This document shows, piece by piece, positions 1-8,900 of a stretch of DNA of 64,000 bases (positions within the stretch are counted from its first letter, which is position 1; every line of letters starts with the position of its first letter). The stretch is from Renibacterium sp043789415 (lineage in GTDB: Bacteria; Actinomycetota; Actinomycetes; Actinomycetales; Micrococcaceae). Location of the stretch: NCBI RefSeq assembly GCF_043789415.1, contig NZ_JBDLLW010000001.1:1860001-1924000 (forward strand), read 5' to 3'. The notes under the pieces were generated by a model, which was given only the letters and a program-made list of their open reading frames with translations, did not search any database and was not told the origin of the DNA. Both the position numbers and the translations under genes were made by a program.

Positions 1-3000
1 CGTGCTGAGCGAAGTTCCTCTGGTCGCCAGCGTTGCCAGCGCGATGAGCAACTCACGAATGCTGCCATGAGAACTGGGCGCCAGCGGCACTACGGTGTGC
101 GGGCGGTTCCCGAGGATCGCGGTGACGAGCTTGGACAGCACTTGTCCGGGCCCGACTTCGACGAAGGTGCGGGCACCGGCTGCGTACATCGATTCGATCT
201 GTTCGACGAAGTGCACCGGAGCGGTCACCTGAGCGGCGAGCTCAGCGCGGATCGCTTCAGTTTCGGTCGGATACGGCGTTGCGGTGCGGTTGCTCCACAC
301 CGGGATCTCGGCCTCCTGCAGCGGTACACCGGTCAAAGCCTCGGCGAAGTTCGCTGAAGCCTGGGCGATCACCGGGCTGTGGAAAGCGCACGCCACCGGG
401 AAGGTCTTGACGCTCAGTCCGGCCTCGCGCAATTTCTCGACGGCGGTTTCAATCGCCAGGCTGGCTCCGGAGATCACCGTCTGGGTCGGGGAGTTCCGGT
501 TTGCCAGGGTGACGCTGCCAGCCAGTCCGGCCCTCTCCAGGGCGGTCTCGATCTCCGCGGCGGAAGCGGAGATCGCCGCCATCTTCCCGGGCTCTTCACC
601 AATCGCGGCAACAACTGCTTCGGCTCTGGCGGTGCTGAGCGCGATCAGGGTCTGCGCGTCGATCACCCCGGCCGCTGCCAGGGCCGCCAACTCGCCGTAG
701 CTGTGCCCGGCGGCGAACTCCGGGCGGATATCGCTCTTCGCCAGCAGCTTGCCCAGGGCCAGTGCAGCGAGCCCTAGCACGGGCTGAGCCACCGTGGTAT
801 CGGTGATCCGGGCCAGCTGTTCCGCGGTTGACTCAGCGTCGAAAGCGGCTGGCGGAAGCATCGTCTCCAGCCATTCACCGCCCAGCGCCAGAGTCTCGTG
901 CAGCTCCGGGAAGGCCACGAAAAGCTCCTTGAGCATGCCCGGTTTTTGGCTGCCCTGGCCGGGGTACAAGAAGGCGAGGGAACCGGTTTCGGCCGCTGCG
1001 ACCGCGCTGAACAGCCCGGCAGCCGGATCGTGCTCACCCTGGGCCGCACGGGCCAGCAGCAGGCTGAGTTCATCGATGTCCCGGGCGACCACGGCGATCG
1101 AGACGGGTTTACTGCTGCTCGCCGCGTTCAGTGAATTGCTAGCCGCCAGATCACGGAGTTTCCAGGGCCGCCCGTGGTCGTTTCCGAGTGAGACCAGGGC
1201 CCCGAGTTCCTTGACTAACCGAATGGCATCGGTGGAATCCCCGCGGAAGAGGAAAAGCTCGGCGGGCCATTCGTCCAGGCTGTGCCGTTGCGGAGCGGAG
1301 ACTTTATGTCCGCTGAGCACTACGTGGAAGTTGGTGCCGCCGAAGCCGAAACCGCTCACTCCGGCGAACCGCTCATTCAGCGGCACCGGCCACGGAGCGG
1401 CCTCTCGGTTGAAGACGAAAGGACTCTTGCCCTGTTCCCAGGCAGCACTGGGAGTCTTGATATGCAGGGTCGGTGGTTTGACGCCGTTGTAGATGGCCAG
1501 AGAGACCTTGATCATGCTGGCGATTCCGGCGGCGCATTTAGTGTGACCGATCTGGGATTTGACCGAGCCGATGGCCGCATTGGCCGCCGGAACCCCGGCT
1601 TCCAGGAAGACTTTGGTCAGCATCGACAGCTCGGTGCGGTCGCCGACCACGGTGCCGGTGCCGTGCGCTTCGACCAGGCCAACGCGGGAGGGCTCGACCC
1701 GAGCGTTGCGGTAAGCGCGTTCCAGTGCTGAGCGCTGGCCTTCCGGGCGGGGCGCGGTCAATCCGAGCGATTTTCCATCGCTGGAACTACCGATGCCGCG
1801 GATCACCGAGTAAATCCGGTCGCCGTCTCGCTCAGCATCGGCGAGCCGTTTGAGCACTAGGCAGCCGACTCCTTCACCGAGCGCGATACCGTCGGAGTTC
1901 CTATCGAACGCCCGCGAGCGGCCAGTGGGGCTGAGCGCTGTCACCGAGGCGAAGAGCAAATAGTCGTTGATGGTGTTATGCAGGTCGACGCCGCCGCAGA
2001 GCACGATATTGCTGGTGCCTTGAGCGAGTTCTTTGCACGCGACATCCAGGGCGGCGAGTGAAGAAGCGCAGGCCGCATCGACCGTGTAGTTCGCGCCGCC
2101 TAAATCCAGCCGGCTCGCGATTCGCCCCGCGATAACGTTCGAGAGCATCCCGGGAAACGAGTCTTCGGTGAGTCGGGGAAGCTGCTCCGCCAATTCCGCG
2201 GGGATGTTCTCGACATAGTTCGGCAACACGGTCTGCAGCAGGCTGGCATTGGATAGATCGCTGCCGGCTTCCGCTCCGAAGAACACCGAGATCTTGGAGC
2301 GATCGACGTCGGAATCGACCTGTGCGTCCTCGAGGGCGCGGCGAGTCACTTCCAGGGCCAGCAGCTGGGCTGGCTCAATGGAGGCCAATGACGCCGGTGG
2401 AATGCCGTAACGCAGCGGGTCAAAGGGGATCTCCGGCAGGAATCCGCCCCATTTAGAGGGAGTTCTGATGCCGTTGGAGGTTTCGCGGTCGTAGTACACC
2501 GCGGGGTCCCAGCGCTCGGGATCCACTTCGGTGACTCGATCTTCGGCGTTCACGATGGTGGCCCAGAACGCGGCGAGATCCGGACTTCCGGCGAACAGCC
2601 CGGCCATTCCGACCACCGCGATGTCCAGTGGGGCAGCGGTGGCCGCTTCATCCTGTTGCTCAGCTTTGCCAACCTCGTGCTCCGCTAAGAACTCTGCGGC
2701 CCGGCTGCTCAGCGTGGCGTGCAGTTCGGCGACAGTGGTGACGGCGGAACGCAGTGCCACGACCTCTCCGGCCATGAACATGCCTTCGGAGAGCTGACGG
2801 GCTGGATCGACTTCTTGCAGTTCGGAGCCCACGCGTTCAATGCCCTTGCTGGCCAGACGCAGACGGCCCAGATTGAGCGACTCGAGTTCTTGCCAGGCCT
2901 CTCGATCCTGAACACCACCGGTTTTCAGTCGGGCCTTGATGGCGAGGAATTCTTCTGTGAAGGGGCTGCTGACACAACGTGTCGCATGGCCCGGGGCCGT

Positions 3001-4620
3001 CTCCAACATGGCCGTGGAACTGCCGGTCACCACCTGATCTTGGAAAACCCGGCTGATCGCGCCCGAGCTGACGGCTTCAGCGGTGAACAAATAGGCGGTT
3101 CCTGCTAGTAGTCCGATCAAAGCCCCCTGAGCAGCCAGCGGCGCAGCCAGGGCGGCGATCATCGCCGCAGAGCGTTCGTCGCTGATCCCACCGGCGAAGT
3201 AGACCGTTACCGGATCGCCGTCGAGCGTGGCAATCCGGTCCTCTAAGACGGCCAGCTGGGCCTCCCAGAGCGCGAAGCTATTGCGAGGGCCGATATGCCC
3301 GCCGCATTCGGAGCCTTCGAAGATGAAACGGCGCGCGCCAGCGGTGAGGAACTGATCCAGCAGGGCGGGCGAGGGAACATGCAGGAAGGTTTTGATGCCG
3401 ACCGCTTCCAGGCTCAGCGCCTGGGCGGGTCTGCCACCGGCAATAATCGCGTGGCTGGGGCGGATCTGGTGGACGATGTCGAGCTGCGCTTCTTTGGTCG
3501 CATCGTCCGCAAAGCCGAGAATCCCCACACCCCAGGGCTTCTCACCCAACTGCTCACGGGTTCCTTCGAGCATCTTCCTGCTCTGCTCGGCGTTCGAGAG
3601 GGCGAGGGCGATAAAAGGCAGCCCCCCAGCCTGGGCGACGGCTGCGGCGAAGGCTGGTTGGTCACTGACTCGGGTCATCGGTCCTTGAGCCAGGCCGAGA
3701 GTGGTTCCCATTGCCTGAGCTAGCGGTGAATCCGGCAGCAGTATCGATGGATCGGTGGGTAGTTGGACGGCTTTGCGAAGTCCCTTGACGGTTGCCGGAA
3801 TCGTTCCCCAGAGGTCTTTGAAGCGAGCAGCTAAGAAGCCGTCTTGGCCGATCGGAACGAGCTGCTTGCTCAGATCGGCGCTGCCCAAACCCGCCGGCAA
3901 GGGGAGGTCTTCAGCCGGTTTTTCTCGCCCGGGCCCGCGGCGACGCAGTACCCGGTAGCCATCGACCACTGTGGTCTCGGAGCCGTCCATGCCCGATAGC
4001 ACGCTGCTGAGCTCCGCGGAGGTCCCTGCTTCTTCTAAGAGTGCGAGCTGGCTATCCAGCAGGATGCCGGCGGCTCCTCCAGCCACGGCCGCGCGGGCCG
4101 TATGAGCGCCGATACCTCCGCTTGCCCAGACCGGGAGCTCGACGTCGGGGGAGCCGAGTAGTTGCTGCAAAAGGACGAACGAACTGAGCGGTCCTACTAG
4201 TCCGCCGCCATCGCTGCCGCGGGAGATCAAGCCATGGACGCCGGATTGCTGGGCAGCTATCGCCTCTTCGAGGCTTCGCACTTCCGCGAGAACCGAGGTT
4301 CCTGCGGGCAGCGCATCGGGTGACCACGCCGGGAGAGCGGCGGCCTCGCGGGCCAAGAGAACGTAACTGGGATGTGCTCGATCGGGTCCGAAGACTTCCT
4401 CCGGGCCGATCGGATAAGCGGTATCCACCCGGACGCCAAACGGTTCGGAGGTCCACTGTCGCAGAGAGCGTAACGCCTGCCGTGCCTGGCTGGGCAGGGA
4501 GCCTAAATCGAGTACCCCCAGTGCTCCAGAATTAGATGCTGCGGCGACTAGCCGGGCATCCGGAGTGGCAAAAGGACTTACTGCGATGATCGACATGCGC
4601 TGGGCAGGGCTGACGTACAT
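1..4620 (-). CDS. Type I polyketide/secondary-lipid synthase with tandem PfaD-like barrels, KS and AT (3' end outside window)
   Basis: The first 1540 residues of a multidomain synthase are visible; translation stays open to the window edge. Residues about 1-235 form a degenerate nitronate-monooxygenase/PfaD-like barrel (GGGLVGPLSS near 140). Residues about 300-620 form a second barrel with the well-kept flavin motif GGHIGPRNSF near 440. A ketosynthase follows (about 663-1085) with active-site Cys851 in VDAACASSLA and the VEAHGTGT and GHTKCAAG histidine motifs. An acyltransferase (about 1215-1520) carries Ser1307 in GHSYGE. ACP, reductase and dehydratase domains probably lie off the left edge. 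The family resembles PfaA/PfaD-type synthases that build lipids by iterative condensation; the product cannot be told. The ATG at 4620 is the first in frame, with only a weak ribosome site, after an AT-rich upstream region. Confidence 0.9.
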   Translation of the reverse strand, partial: MYVSPAQRMSIIAVSPFATPDARLVAAASNSGALGVLDLGSLPSQARQALRSLRQWTSEPFGVRVDTAYPIGPEEVFGPDRAHPSYVLLAREAAALPAWSPDALPAGTSVLAEVRSLEEAIAAQQSGVHGLISRGSDGGGLVGPLSSFVLLQQLLGSPDVELPVWASGGIGAHTARAAVAGGAAGILLDSQLALLEEAGTSAELSSVLSGMDGSETTVVDGYRVLRRRGPGREKPAEDLPLPAGLGSADLSKQLVPIGQDGFLAARFKDLWGTIPATVKGLRKAVQLPTDPSILLPDSPLAQAMGTTLGLAQGPMTRVSDQPAFAAAVAQAGGLPFIALALSNAEQSRKMLEGTREQLGEKPWGVGILGFADDATKEAQLDIVHQIRPSHAIIAGGRPAQALSLEAVGIKTFLHVPSPALLDQFLTAGARRFIFEGSECGGHIGPRNSFALWEAQLAVLEDRIATLDGDPVTVYFAGGISDERSAAMIAALAAPLAAQGALIGLLAGTAYLFTAEAVSSGAISRVFQDQVVTGSSTAMLETAPGHATRCVSSPFTEEFLAIKARLKTGGVQDREAWQELESLNLGRLRLASKGIERVGSELQEVDPARQLSEGMFMAGEVVALRSAVTTVAELHATLSSRAAEFLAEHEVGKAEQQDEAATAAPLDIAVVGMAGLFAGSPDLAAFWATIVNAEDRVTEVDPERWDPAVYYDRETSNGIRTPSKWGGFLPEIPFDPLRYGIPPASLASIEPAQLLALEVTRRALEDAQVDSDVDRSKISVFFGAEAGSDLSNASLLQTVLPNYVENIPAELAEQLPRLTEDSFPGMLSNVIAGRIASRLDLGGANYTVDAACASSLAALDVACKELAQGTSNIVLCGGVDLHNTINDYLLFASVTALSPTGRSRAFDRNSDGIALGEGVGCLVLKRLADAERDGDRIYSVIRGIGSSSDGKSLGLTAPRPEGQRSALERAYRNARVEPSRVGLVEAHGTGTVVGDRTELSMLTKVFLEAGVPAANAAIGSVKSQIGHTKCAAGIASMIKVSLAIYNGVKPPTLHIKTPSAAWEQGKSPFVFNREAAPWPVPLNERFAGVSGFGFGGTNFHVVLSGHKVSAPQRHSLDEWPAELFLFRGDSTDAIRLVKELGALVSLGNDHGRPWKLRDLAASNSLNAASSSKPVSIAVVARDIDELSLLLARAAQGEHDPAAGLFSAVAAAETGSLAFLYPGQGSQKPGMLKELFVAFPELHETLALGGEWLETMLPPAAFDAESTAEQLARITDTTVAQPVLGLAALALGKLLAKSDIRPEFAAGHSYGELAALAAAGVIDAQTLIALSTARAEAVVAAIGEEPGKMAAISASAAEIETALERAGLAGSVTLANRNSPTQTVISGASLAIETAVEKLREAGLSVKTFPVACAFHSPVIAQASANFAEALTGVPLQEAEIPVWSNRTATPYPTETEAIRAELAAQVTAPVHFVEQIESMYAAGARTFVEVGPGQVLSKLVTAILGNRPHTVVPLAPSSHGSIRELLIALATLATRGTSLST

Positions 4621-5243
4621 GGGTATTCCCGTCTCTGGGTGTCGGTCGACCCCCCATGTAAAAAATTAACCGACAAAAGATTTTAGTGAAGAAAATTTAT
4701 CTTCTCATTACTTCTAATCATTATTGTAGGGTGGCAATTCAATGCGTCAAGTTGTCAATGAATGATTAAGCGGTTGTTTACCTAAATTTGTTCAATATTG
4801 TTAAGTCCGAAATATGTTGAAATTTATATTTCGTTTATTTTGCCGGTATATTTGGCCGTTTTGAATGGTTTTCCGAAAAAATACGCTAGCCCTCGGCGAG
4901 CATTGAGGGGGTGATTTCTTCGCTTGAGGTCGATGATTTTCGTATGTTAGAGAATATTGGGTGCCGAGTAACTTGAAGATAAAAGTTTATTGGATTTTTC
5001 CGGGCTAAAGTTCTGAGTCCTTCTTTATTGCCCGAATATTCTCTGCTGATCCCGCGGTGTTCGCCAAATGGCTTGCCGCTGTCCGGCCACCGCTACCTCC
5101 GCTTTGCCTAGCCCGCGCCTGGATTCTGCTGAGCGAGCCGAGGACTGGACTTTTAAACGTATTTCCGAAGGCTTTTTTCGAGGTGAGGCCGGGCAATACT
5201 AAGATCGTGGCACCCACTCGGCTTTTGCCGAATTGCCGGAGTC
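4621..5243. other. AT-rich gene-poor intergenic region
   Basis: About 620 bases separate the synthase start from the end of the peptidase gene. Positions 4660-5050 are strikingly AT-rich against the 60% GC surroundings, with runs of T and A. No convincing gene is present on either strand; short open frames here lack ribosome sites and family resemblance. It probably holds the promoter of the synthase. An AT-rich control region is what Lsr2-type silencers bind, but this is inference. Confidence 0.6.
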
Positions 5244-5972
5244 CTAGCTCAACAGCCTGGGTTCTAAGCGATCCTCGGTCACTGACCCCTCGGAGAGCTG
5301 AACCAGATAAGCGCCTTTCCCAGAGACTTCCGAGACGGCCTCTTTCAGGGTGGTTCCTCGATAGACCAATCCAACGCCGTCGTCCGTGCAGTGGGTTTCC
5401 GGTAATTTGCCTTGGGTAACCAATTCATGAATCAAGGGACGACGTTTGGCTTCACTGTCATAGTGCACGCCGTTTCCATAGGGCAAGAACCCCAGGGCAT
5501 TATTAATGCCGCTTAACTCGGGTCCGAAAGAATCGGTCGCTCCGCCATGGAACCAGCAGATCGAACCGGCTGAAACTCCGCTGAGCACCACGCCGGCTTG
5601 CCAGGCGCGGCGGAGGATTGGCTCTAAGCCATGGGCCCGCCAGACCGCGAGCAGGTTGACCACCGAGCCGCCGCCGACCCAGATCACGTCCTGTTCCAAT
5701 AAATAAGCCTCTAGATCGTCAACATTTGGCATCGTAAAGAGGTTGAGGTGACTCAAATCGAAGCCAGCGACTCGGGCGGCTTCGTCGAGTTCGCCCGCCC
5801 ACCAGCGCTGATCACCCGAGGCGGTGCCCAGGTGGCTGATCCGCGGCGCCCGCCCGGAGCTTCCCGATAGTTCGACGGCGTGATGCACCAGAGGACTGAA
5901 TTCCACTCGGGTGCGCTCCCCGGGCCGCAGGCCGCCGGAGGTGGCTAAAATCGTTGGTTCTGCTGCTGGCAT
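5244..5972 (-). CDS. pepE: Peptidase E (S51 family dipeptidase)
   Basis: A 242-residue cytoplasmic serine peptidase of the S51 family, whose members remove N-terminal aspartyl dipeptides. The nucleophile elbow SGVSAGS places Ser134 as catalytic serine, after the family block WVGGGSVVNLLAVW (98-111). The open frame extends upstream to 6143, but that would run into the divergent rhodanese gene. The ATG at 5972 gives the usual family length and lies six bases after a TATAGT hexamer, suggesting a leaderless transcript. It faces away from the rhodanese and pheA genes. Confidence 0.85.
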   Translation of the reverse strand: MPAAEPTILATSGGLRPGERTRVEFSPLVHHAVELSGSSGRAPRISHLGTASGDQRWWAGELDEAARVAGFDLSHLNLFTMPNVDDLEAYLLEQDVIWVGGGSVVNLLAVWRAHGLEPILRRAWQAGVVLSGVSAGSICWFHGGATDSFGPELSGINNALGFLPYGNGVHYDSEAKRRPLIHELVTQGKLPETHCTDDGVGLVYRGTTLKEAVSEVSGKGAYLVQLSEGSVTEDRLEPRLLS

Positions 5973-5978
5973 GACTCC

Positions 5979-5984
5979 ACTATA
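5979..5984 (-). promoter_or_regulatory. Candidate -10 box of peptidase E, leaderless
   Basis: TATAGT on the minus strand ends six bases before the ATG at 5972, and there is no purine-rich ribosome site between. This spacing would start the mRNA at or next to the start codon. Confidence 0.45.
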
Positions 5985-6032
5985 GGCTTGAGCAAAGCAG
6001 AGAACTTTGCGCAAGAACCGGAAGGTGCGGAA

Positions 6033-6359
6033 ATGAATGAGTTTGAAAGCGTGCCGGTTGAACAGCTTGCTGAGGGTGCCACCATCGTTGACGTTCGGGA
6101 GCAGTACGAATGGGACGAAGGGCATATCGCAGGTGCCATTCACCTGCCCTTAGATGAACTGCCGCTGCGGTTCGAAGAACTCGATCCGGATGAGGATCTT
6201 TATCTCATCTGCCGGACCGGGGGTCGTTCTTTCCGTGCCGTGCAGTGGCTTATCGCGCAGGGCTATTCCGCTTTCAATGTGGCCGGTGGAATGGGCGCCT
6301 GGCAGGATGCCGAACGGCCGATGGTCTCTGAGAACGGCCAGCCCCCACAGGTACGCTGA
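6033..6359 (+). CDS. Single-domain rhodanese-like sulfurtransferase
   Basis: A 108-residue rhodanese domain. The active-site loop LICRTGGRS places the persulfide-forming Cys at residue 60, and the family motifs VDVREQYEWDEGHIAGAIHLPL (split over 19-40) are intact. Single-domain rhodaneses carry sulfane sulfur for thiolation or redox repair; the acceptor here is unknown. A TTG at 5988 could extend it by 15 residues, but the ATG at 6033 has a GGAAGG ribosome site and aligns with normal family starts. It lies 35 bases upstream of pheA and may be co-transcribed. Confidence 0.88.
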   Translation: MNEFESVPVEQLAEGATIVDVREQYEWDEGHIAGAIHLPLDELPLRFEELDPDEDLYLICRTGGRSFRAVQWLIAQGYSAFNVAGGMGAWQDAERPMVSENGQPPQVR

Positions 6360-6394
6360 AGCGATGCGAAATATTCTTTGAGGGGAATGTAAAT

Positions 6395-7348
6395 ATGGAC
6401 TCCTATACCTATTTGGGGCCGGAGGGCACTTTCACCGAACTCGCACTGCTCCAGGTGCCCGGGGCCGCACAGGCCCGCCGGGTCCCTTCGAACAGCGCTG
6501 CCACGGCCCTGGTGATGGTTCGCAGCGGTGAGGTTGATGCCGCCATGCTGCCGATCGAGAATTCCATTGAAGGCGGGGTATCGGCGACTCTTGATGCAAT
6601 AGCCACCGGTCAGGAGCTGAGGATCATCCGAGAGGCCATCGTTCCGGTGAGTTTCGTGCTGGCCGCTCCGGTCGGCGTCGAACTCTCTGAGGTCCGTCGG
6701 GTGGGTACCCATCCGCATGCCTGGGCGCAGACCAGAGGATGGGTCGAGGCGAATATGAATCAAGCGGAATATGTTCCGGCGACTTCCACCGCGGCGGCCG
6801 CGCATGAACTCCTCGCGGAGAGCCCGGCCTATCAAGCGGCGATCTGCGCCAAGTTGGTCGCCGAACGCCTGGGCTTGCAGATCCTCGCCGAGAAAATCGA
6901 GGACAATGCGGGAGCGGTCACCCGCTTCGTGCTGGTCTCCCGGCCCGGCCCGTTGCCACCGGCCAGCGGATCCGACAAAACCACTGTCGCCGTCCCACTG
7001 CCCGAGGATCGCCCGGGCGCGCTGATGGAGATCTTGGACCAATTCGCCACCCGAGGCGTGAACCTGAGCAGGATTGAATCCCGCCCCACTGGTCAGTTCC
7101 TCGGCCATTATTTTTTCAGTATTGATGCTGAAGGGCATCTCGAAGACGCCAGGGTGGCGGATGCACTAAGGGCGCTCCACCGGATCAGCCCGCAACTGCG
7201 GTTCATCGGTTCCTACCCGCGAGCTGACTCTCAGTATCCGCTGGTGCCGACCCACACCACTGATCGGGCCTTCCAGGAAGCTCAGCAGTGGGTCGCGGAT
7301 CTGCTAGGCTCGCGCTCTGAACGCGAACAGCCAGAACAAGGTCTTTAA
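6395..7348 (+). CDS. pheA: Prephenate dehydratase
   Basis: Converts prephenate to phenylpyruvate in phenylalanine synthesis. The 317-residue protein has the N-terminal catalytic domain (LGPEGTF at 7-13, ENSIEGGVSATLD near 55, the conserved TRFVLVSR at 176-183) and a C-terminal ACT domain (about 198-275). GAL (208-210) and ESRP (228-231) are the classical phenylalanine-binding motifs, so feedback inhibition is expected. It is monofunctional, without a fused chorismate mutase. The ATG at 6395 follows a GAGGGG ribosome site. A 56-residue acidic gene and, further on, serS follow it. Confidence 0.95.
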   Translation: MDSYTYLGPEGTFTELALLQVPGAAQARRVPSNSAATALVMVRSGEVDAAMLPIENSIEGGVSATLDAIATGQELRIIREAIVPVSFVLAAPVGVELSEVRRVGTHPHAWAQTRGWVEANMNQAEYVPATSTAAAAHELLAESPAYQAAICAKLVAERLGLQILAEKIEDNAGAVTRFVLVSRPGPLPPASGSDKTTVAVPLPEDRPGALMEILDQFATRGVNLSRIESRPTGQFLGHYFFSIDAEGHLEDARVADALRALHRISPQLRFIGSYPRADSQYPLVPTHTTDRAFQEAQQWVADLLGSRSEREQPEQGL

Positions 7349-7387
7349 CCGTATGATGTGCTCCAAGCACGCTAACCAGGAGGAATC

Positions 7388-7558
7388 ATGACTGACAGCA
7401 ATAGCGACGGAACGATCGTCAATCCGGGTGCGGTGTACGACCCCCAGCTGGATTACGATCAGGTCGGCGATGTGGCGGATGAAGCCAACGATCTGCGCTT
7501 CAATGAAGAAGAAGTGCTGATCCGCGAGCAGTCGCACAGCGAGGAAGATCCAGCCTAG
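7388..7558 (+). CDS. Small acidic hypothetical protein
   Basis: A 56-residue highly acidic, hydrophilic protein with no signal peptide or membrane segment. The start is well supported by CAGGAGGAATC directly before the ATG, and it lies 39 bases after pheA in the same direction, so it is probably in the same transcript. I recognise no domain; function unknown. Confidence 0.75.
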   Translation: MTDSNSDGTIVNPGAVYDPQLDYDQVGDVADEANDLRFNEEEVLIREQSHSEEDPA

Positions 7559-7680
7559 GACGAGATCGCCGTTGCACGGTATCTAAGTCCTCACCCCGCA
7601 TTTGCTCACCCTACGAGATGGGCGGCTAGTCGAGTGGAGCGCTTCGGACTAATCTGATTCGGCAGCTGGAAGACGAGTTC

Positions 7681-8742
7681 TTACTCCTGACCGGTAGCGA
7701 CCCTGATCAAGAGGGCCTGGGGTTCCACCACGACCGTGACCTTAGTGGCCTTGCCCGCTGGGTCACCGTCGAGCTGGGTTTCTTGAGGCACCGCCGCTCG
7801 TAATACCACCTTCTGCGAACGGTAAAAATCGATAACCGGCAGTCTGCGGCTGTGTTGGAAGACTATTTTCACGCCCAGCGCGAGCCAGCCAAAGGCACTA
7901 CGTGGGCTCATCACTACAACGTCCAGGACGCCGTCGTCGATCAGCGCGCCGGGGATGAAATCAATGCCTCCGGGCAGCAGACCGCAATTGGCGAAGAGCA
8001 CCGAGCGAACCTGTCGTTGCTGAGCGGGGGCGTCGTCAAGGGCGATACTCACCTTTTTCCTGCGTCCTGGCAGATGGCGCACTCCGGCTTCGCTATAGGC
8101 CAGCCAGCCCAAGGACTTCTTGAGTTCGTCGTTGGTGTCACCGACTACCTCAGCATCCAGCCCGATACCGGCGATCACCAGAAAAGTGTGTATTAAGCGA
8201 GCGCCAGAAACTGAATTTTCGAGTTCCATGGTGGCGGTGTCAATGAGTCGCTGCTGGCCGAAGAGGGCAGCTTGGATATTGCCCTCCAGGTCATTGACAT
8301 CGAGGTCGAGGTTACGAGCCAGCAGGTTTCCGGTGCCTAGGGGGAGCAACCCCATCGCAACGCCGGTCTTTTTGAGAATCTCGGCGACCACCCGAACAGT
8401 GCCGTCCCCACCACCCACTAGGACGACGTCGGCCCCCCAGCTCAGTGCCTGTCTCGCCTGGGAATACCCAGGATCGCTAACAGTGGTTTCCAGGAAAAGC
8501 GGGTCCGGCCAACCCGCTAGTGCGGTCGCAGCGCGGATCTGAGACTTCGCTGCCGCGGCCTGGGCCTTGACCGGATTAATGATGACCGCGACTTTTTGCG
8601 GTCCGGGCGGGGTGGGCTGAGGTTTTTCGCTGACCGCGCTCCGGGTGTGCTTTTCTCGCAGTTTTCGGACGCCCAGCCAACTGAGCACGAACAGAATGGC
8701 TGCAGCAAGCGCAATCAGCAGAATCCAGAGCCAAACATCCAT
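7681..8742 (-). CDS. Diacylglycerol kinase family lipid kinase
   Basis: A 353-residue member of the DAGK/LCB5/YegS family, which phosphorylates diacylglycerol or related lipids. It has an N-terminal membrane helix (about 4-22), a basic proline-rich linker, then the catalytic domain beginning VAVIINPVKA at 51. The nucleotide-binding motif GGGDGT lies at 110-115, and LLPLGTGNLLARNL follows. The C-terminal lobe includes GGIDFIPGALIDDGVLDVV. The exact lipid substrate cannot be read from sequence. It is divergent from serS, with 158 bases between the starts. Confidence 0.88.
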   Translation of the reverse strand: MDVWLWILLIALAAAILFVLSWLGVRKLREKHTRSAVSEKPQPTPPGPQKVAVIINPVKAQAAAAKSQIRAATALAGWPDPLFLETTVSDPGYSQARQALSWGADVVLVGGGDGTVRVVAEILKKTGVAMGLLPLGTGNLLARNLDLDVNDLEGNIQAALFGQQRLIDTATMELENSVSGARLIHTFLVIAGIGLDAEVVGDTNDELKKSLGWLAYSEAGVRHLPGRRKKVSIALDDAPAQQRQVRSVLFANCGLLPGGIDFIPGALIDDGVLDVVVMSPRSAFGWLALGVKIVFQHSRRLPVIDFYRSQKVVLRAAVPQETQLDGDPAGKATKVTVVVEPQALLIRVATGQE

Positions 8743-8888
8743 AGTTCTTCAACTCTAGCCGTTGGTGCCCGGAGCGCTGCATCTGCCAAAGGAAAGCAAC
8801 GATCACTCGCACCTCCCCGCCGTTTCCTCAGCTTGCGCTCGGTTGGGCAACGCTGCAACCGTGGACCCACCAGATGGGGCCCTCACGA

Positions 8889-8894
8889 TACGCT
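8889..8894 (+). promoter_or_regulatory. Candidate -10 box of serS, leaderless
   Basis: TACGCT is followed by six bases and then the GTG start of serS. No Shine-Dalgarno sequence fits between them. The -35 region is not clear. Confidence 0.4.
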
Positions 8895-8900
8895 TAGAAG

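Noticed and set aside
4911..4979. 21-codon plus-strand frame in the AT-rich region starting GTG
   Set aside because: The purine run before it is too close to act as ribosome site, and nothing else supports it.
5005..5419. Open frames on both strands before peptidase E
   Set aside because: No ribosome sites, biased composition, and the plus-strand frame is largely a shadow of the peptidase gene.
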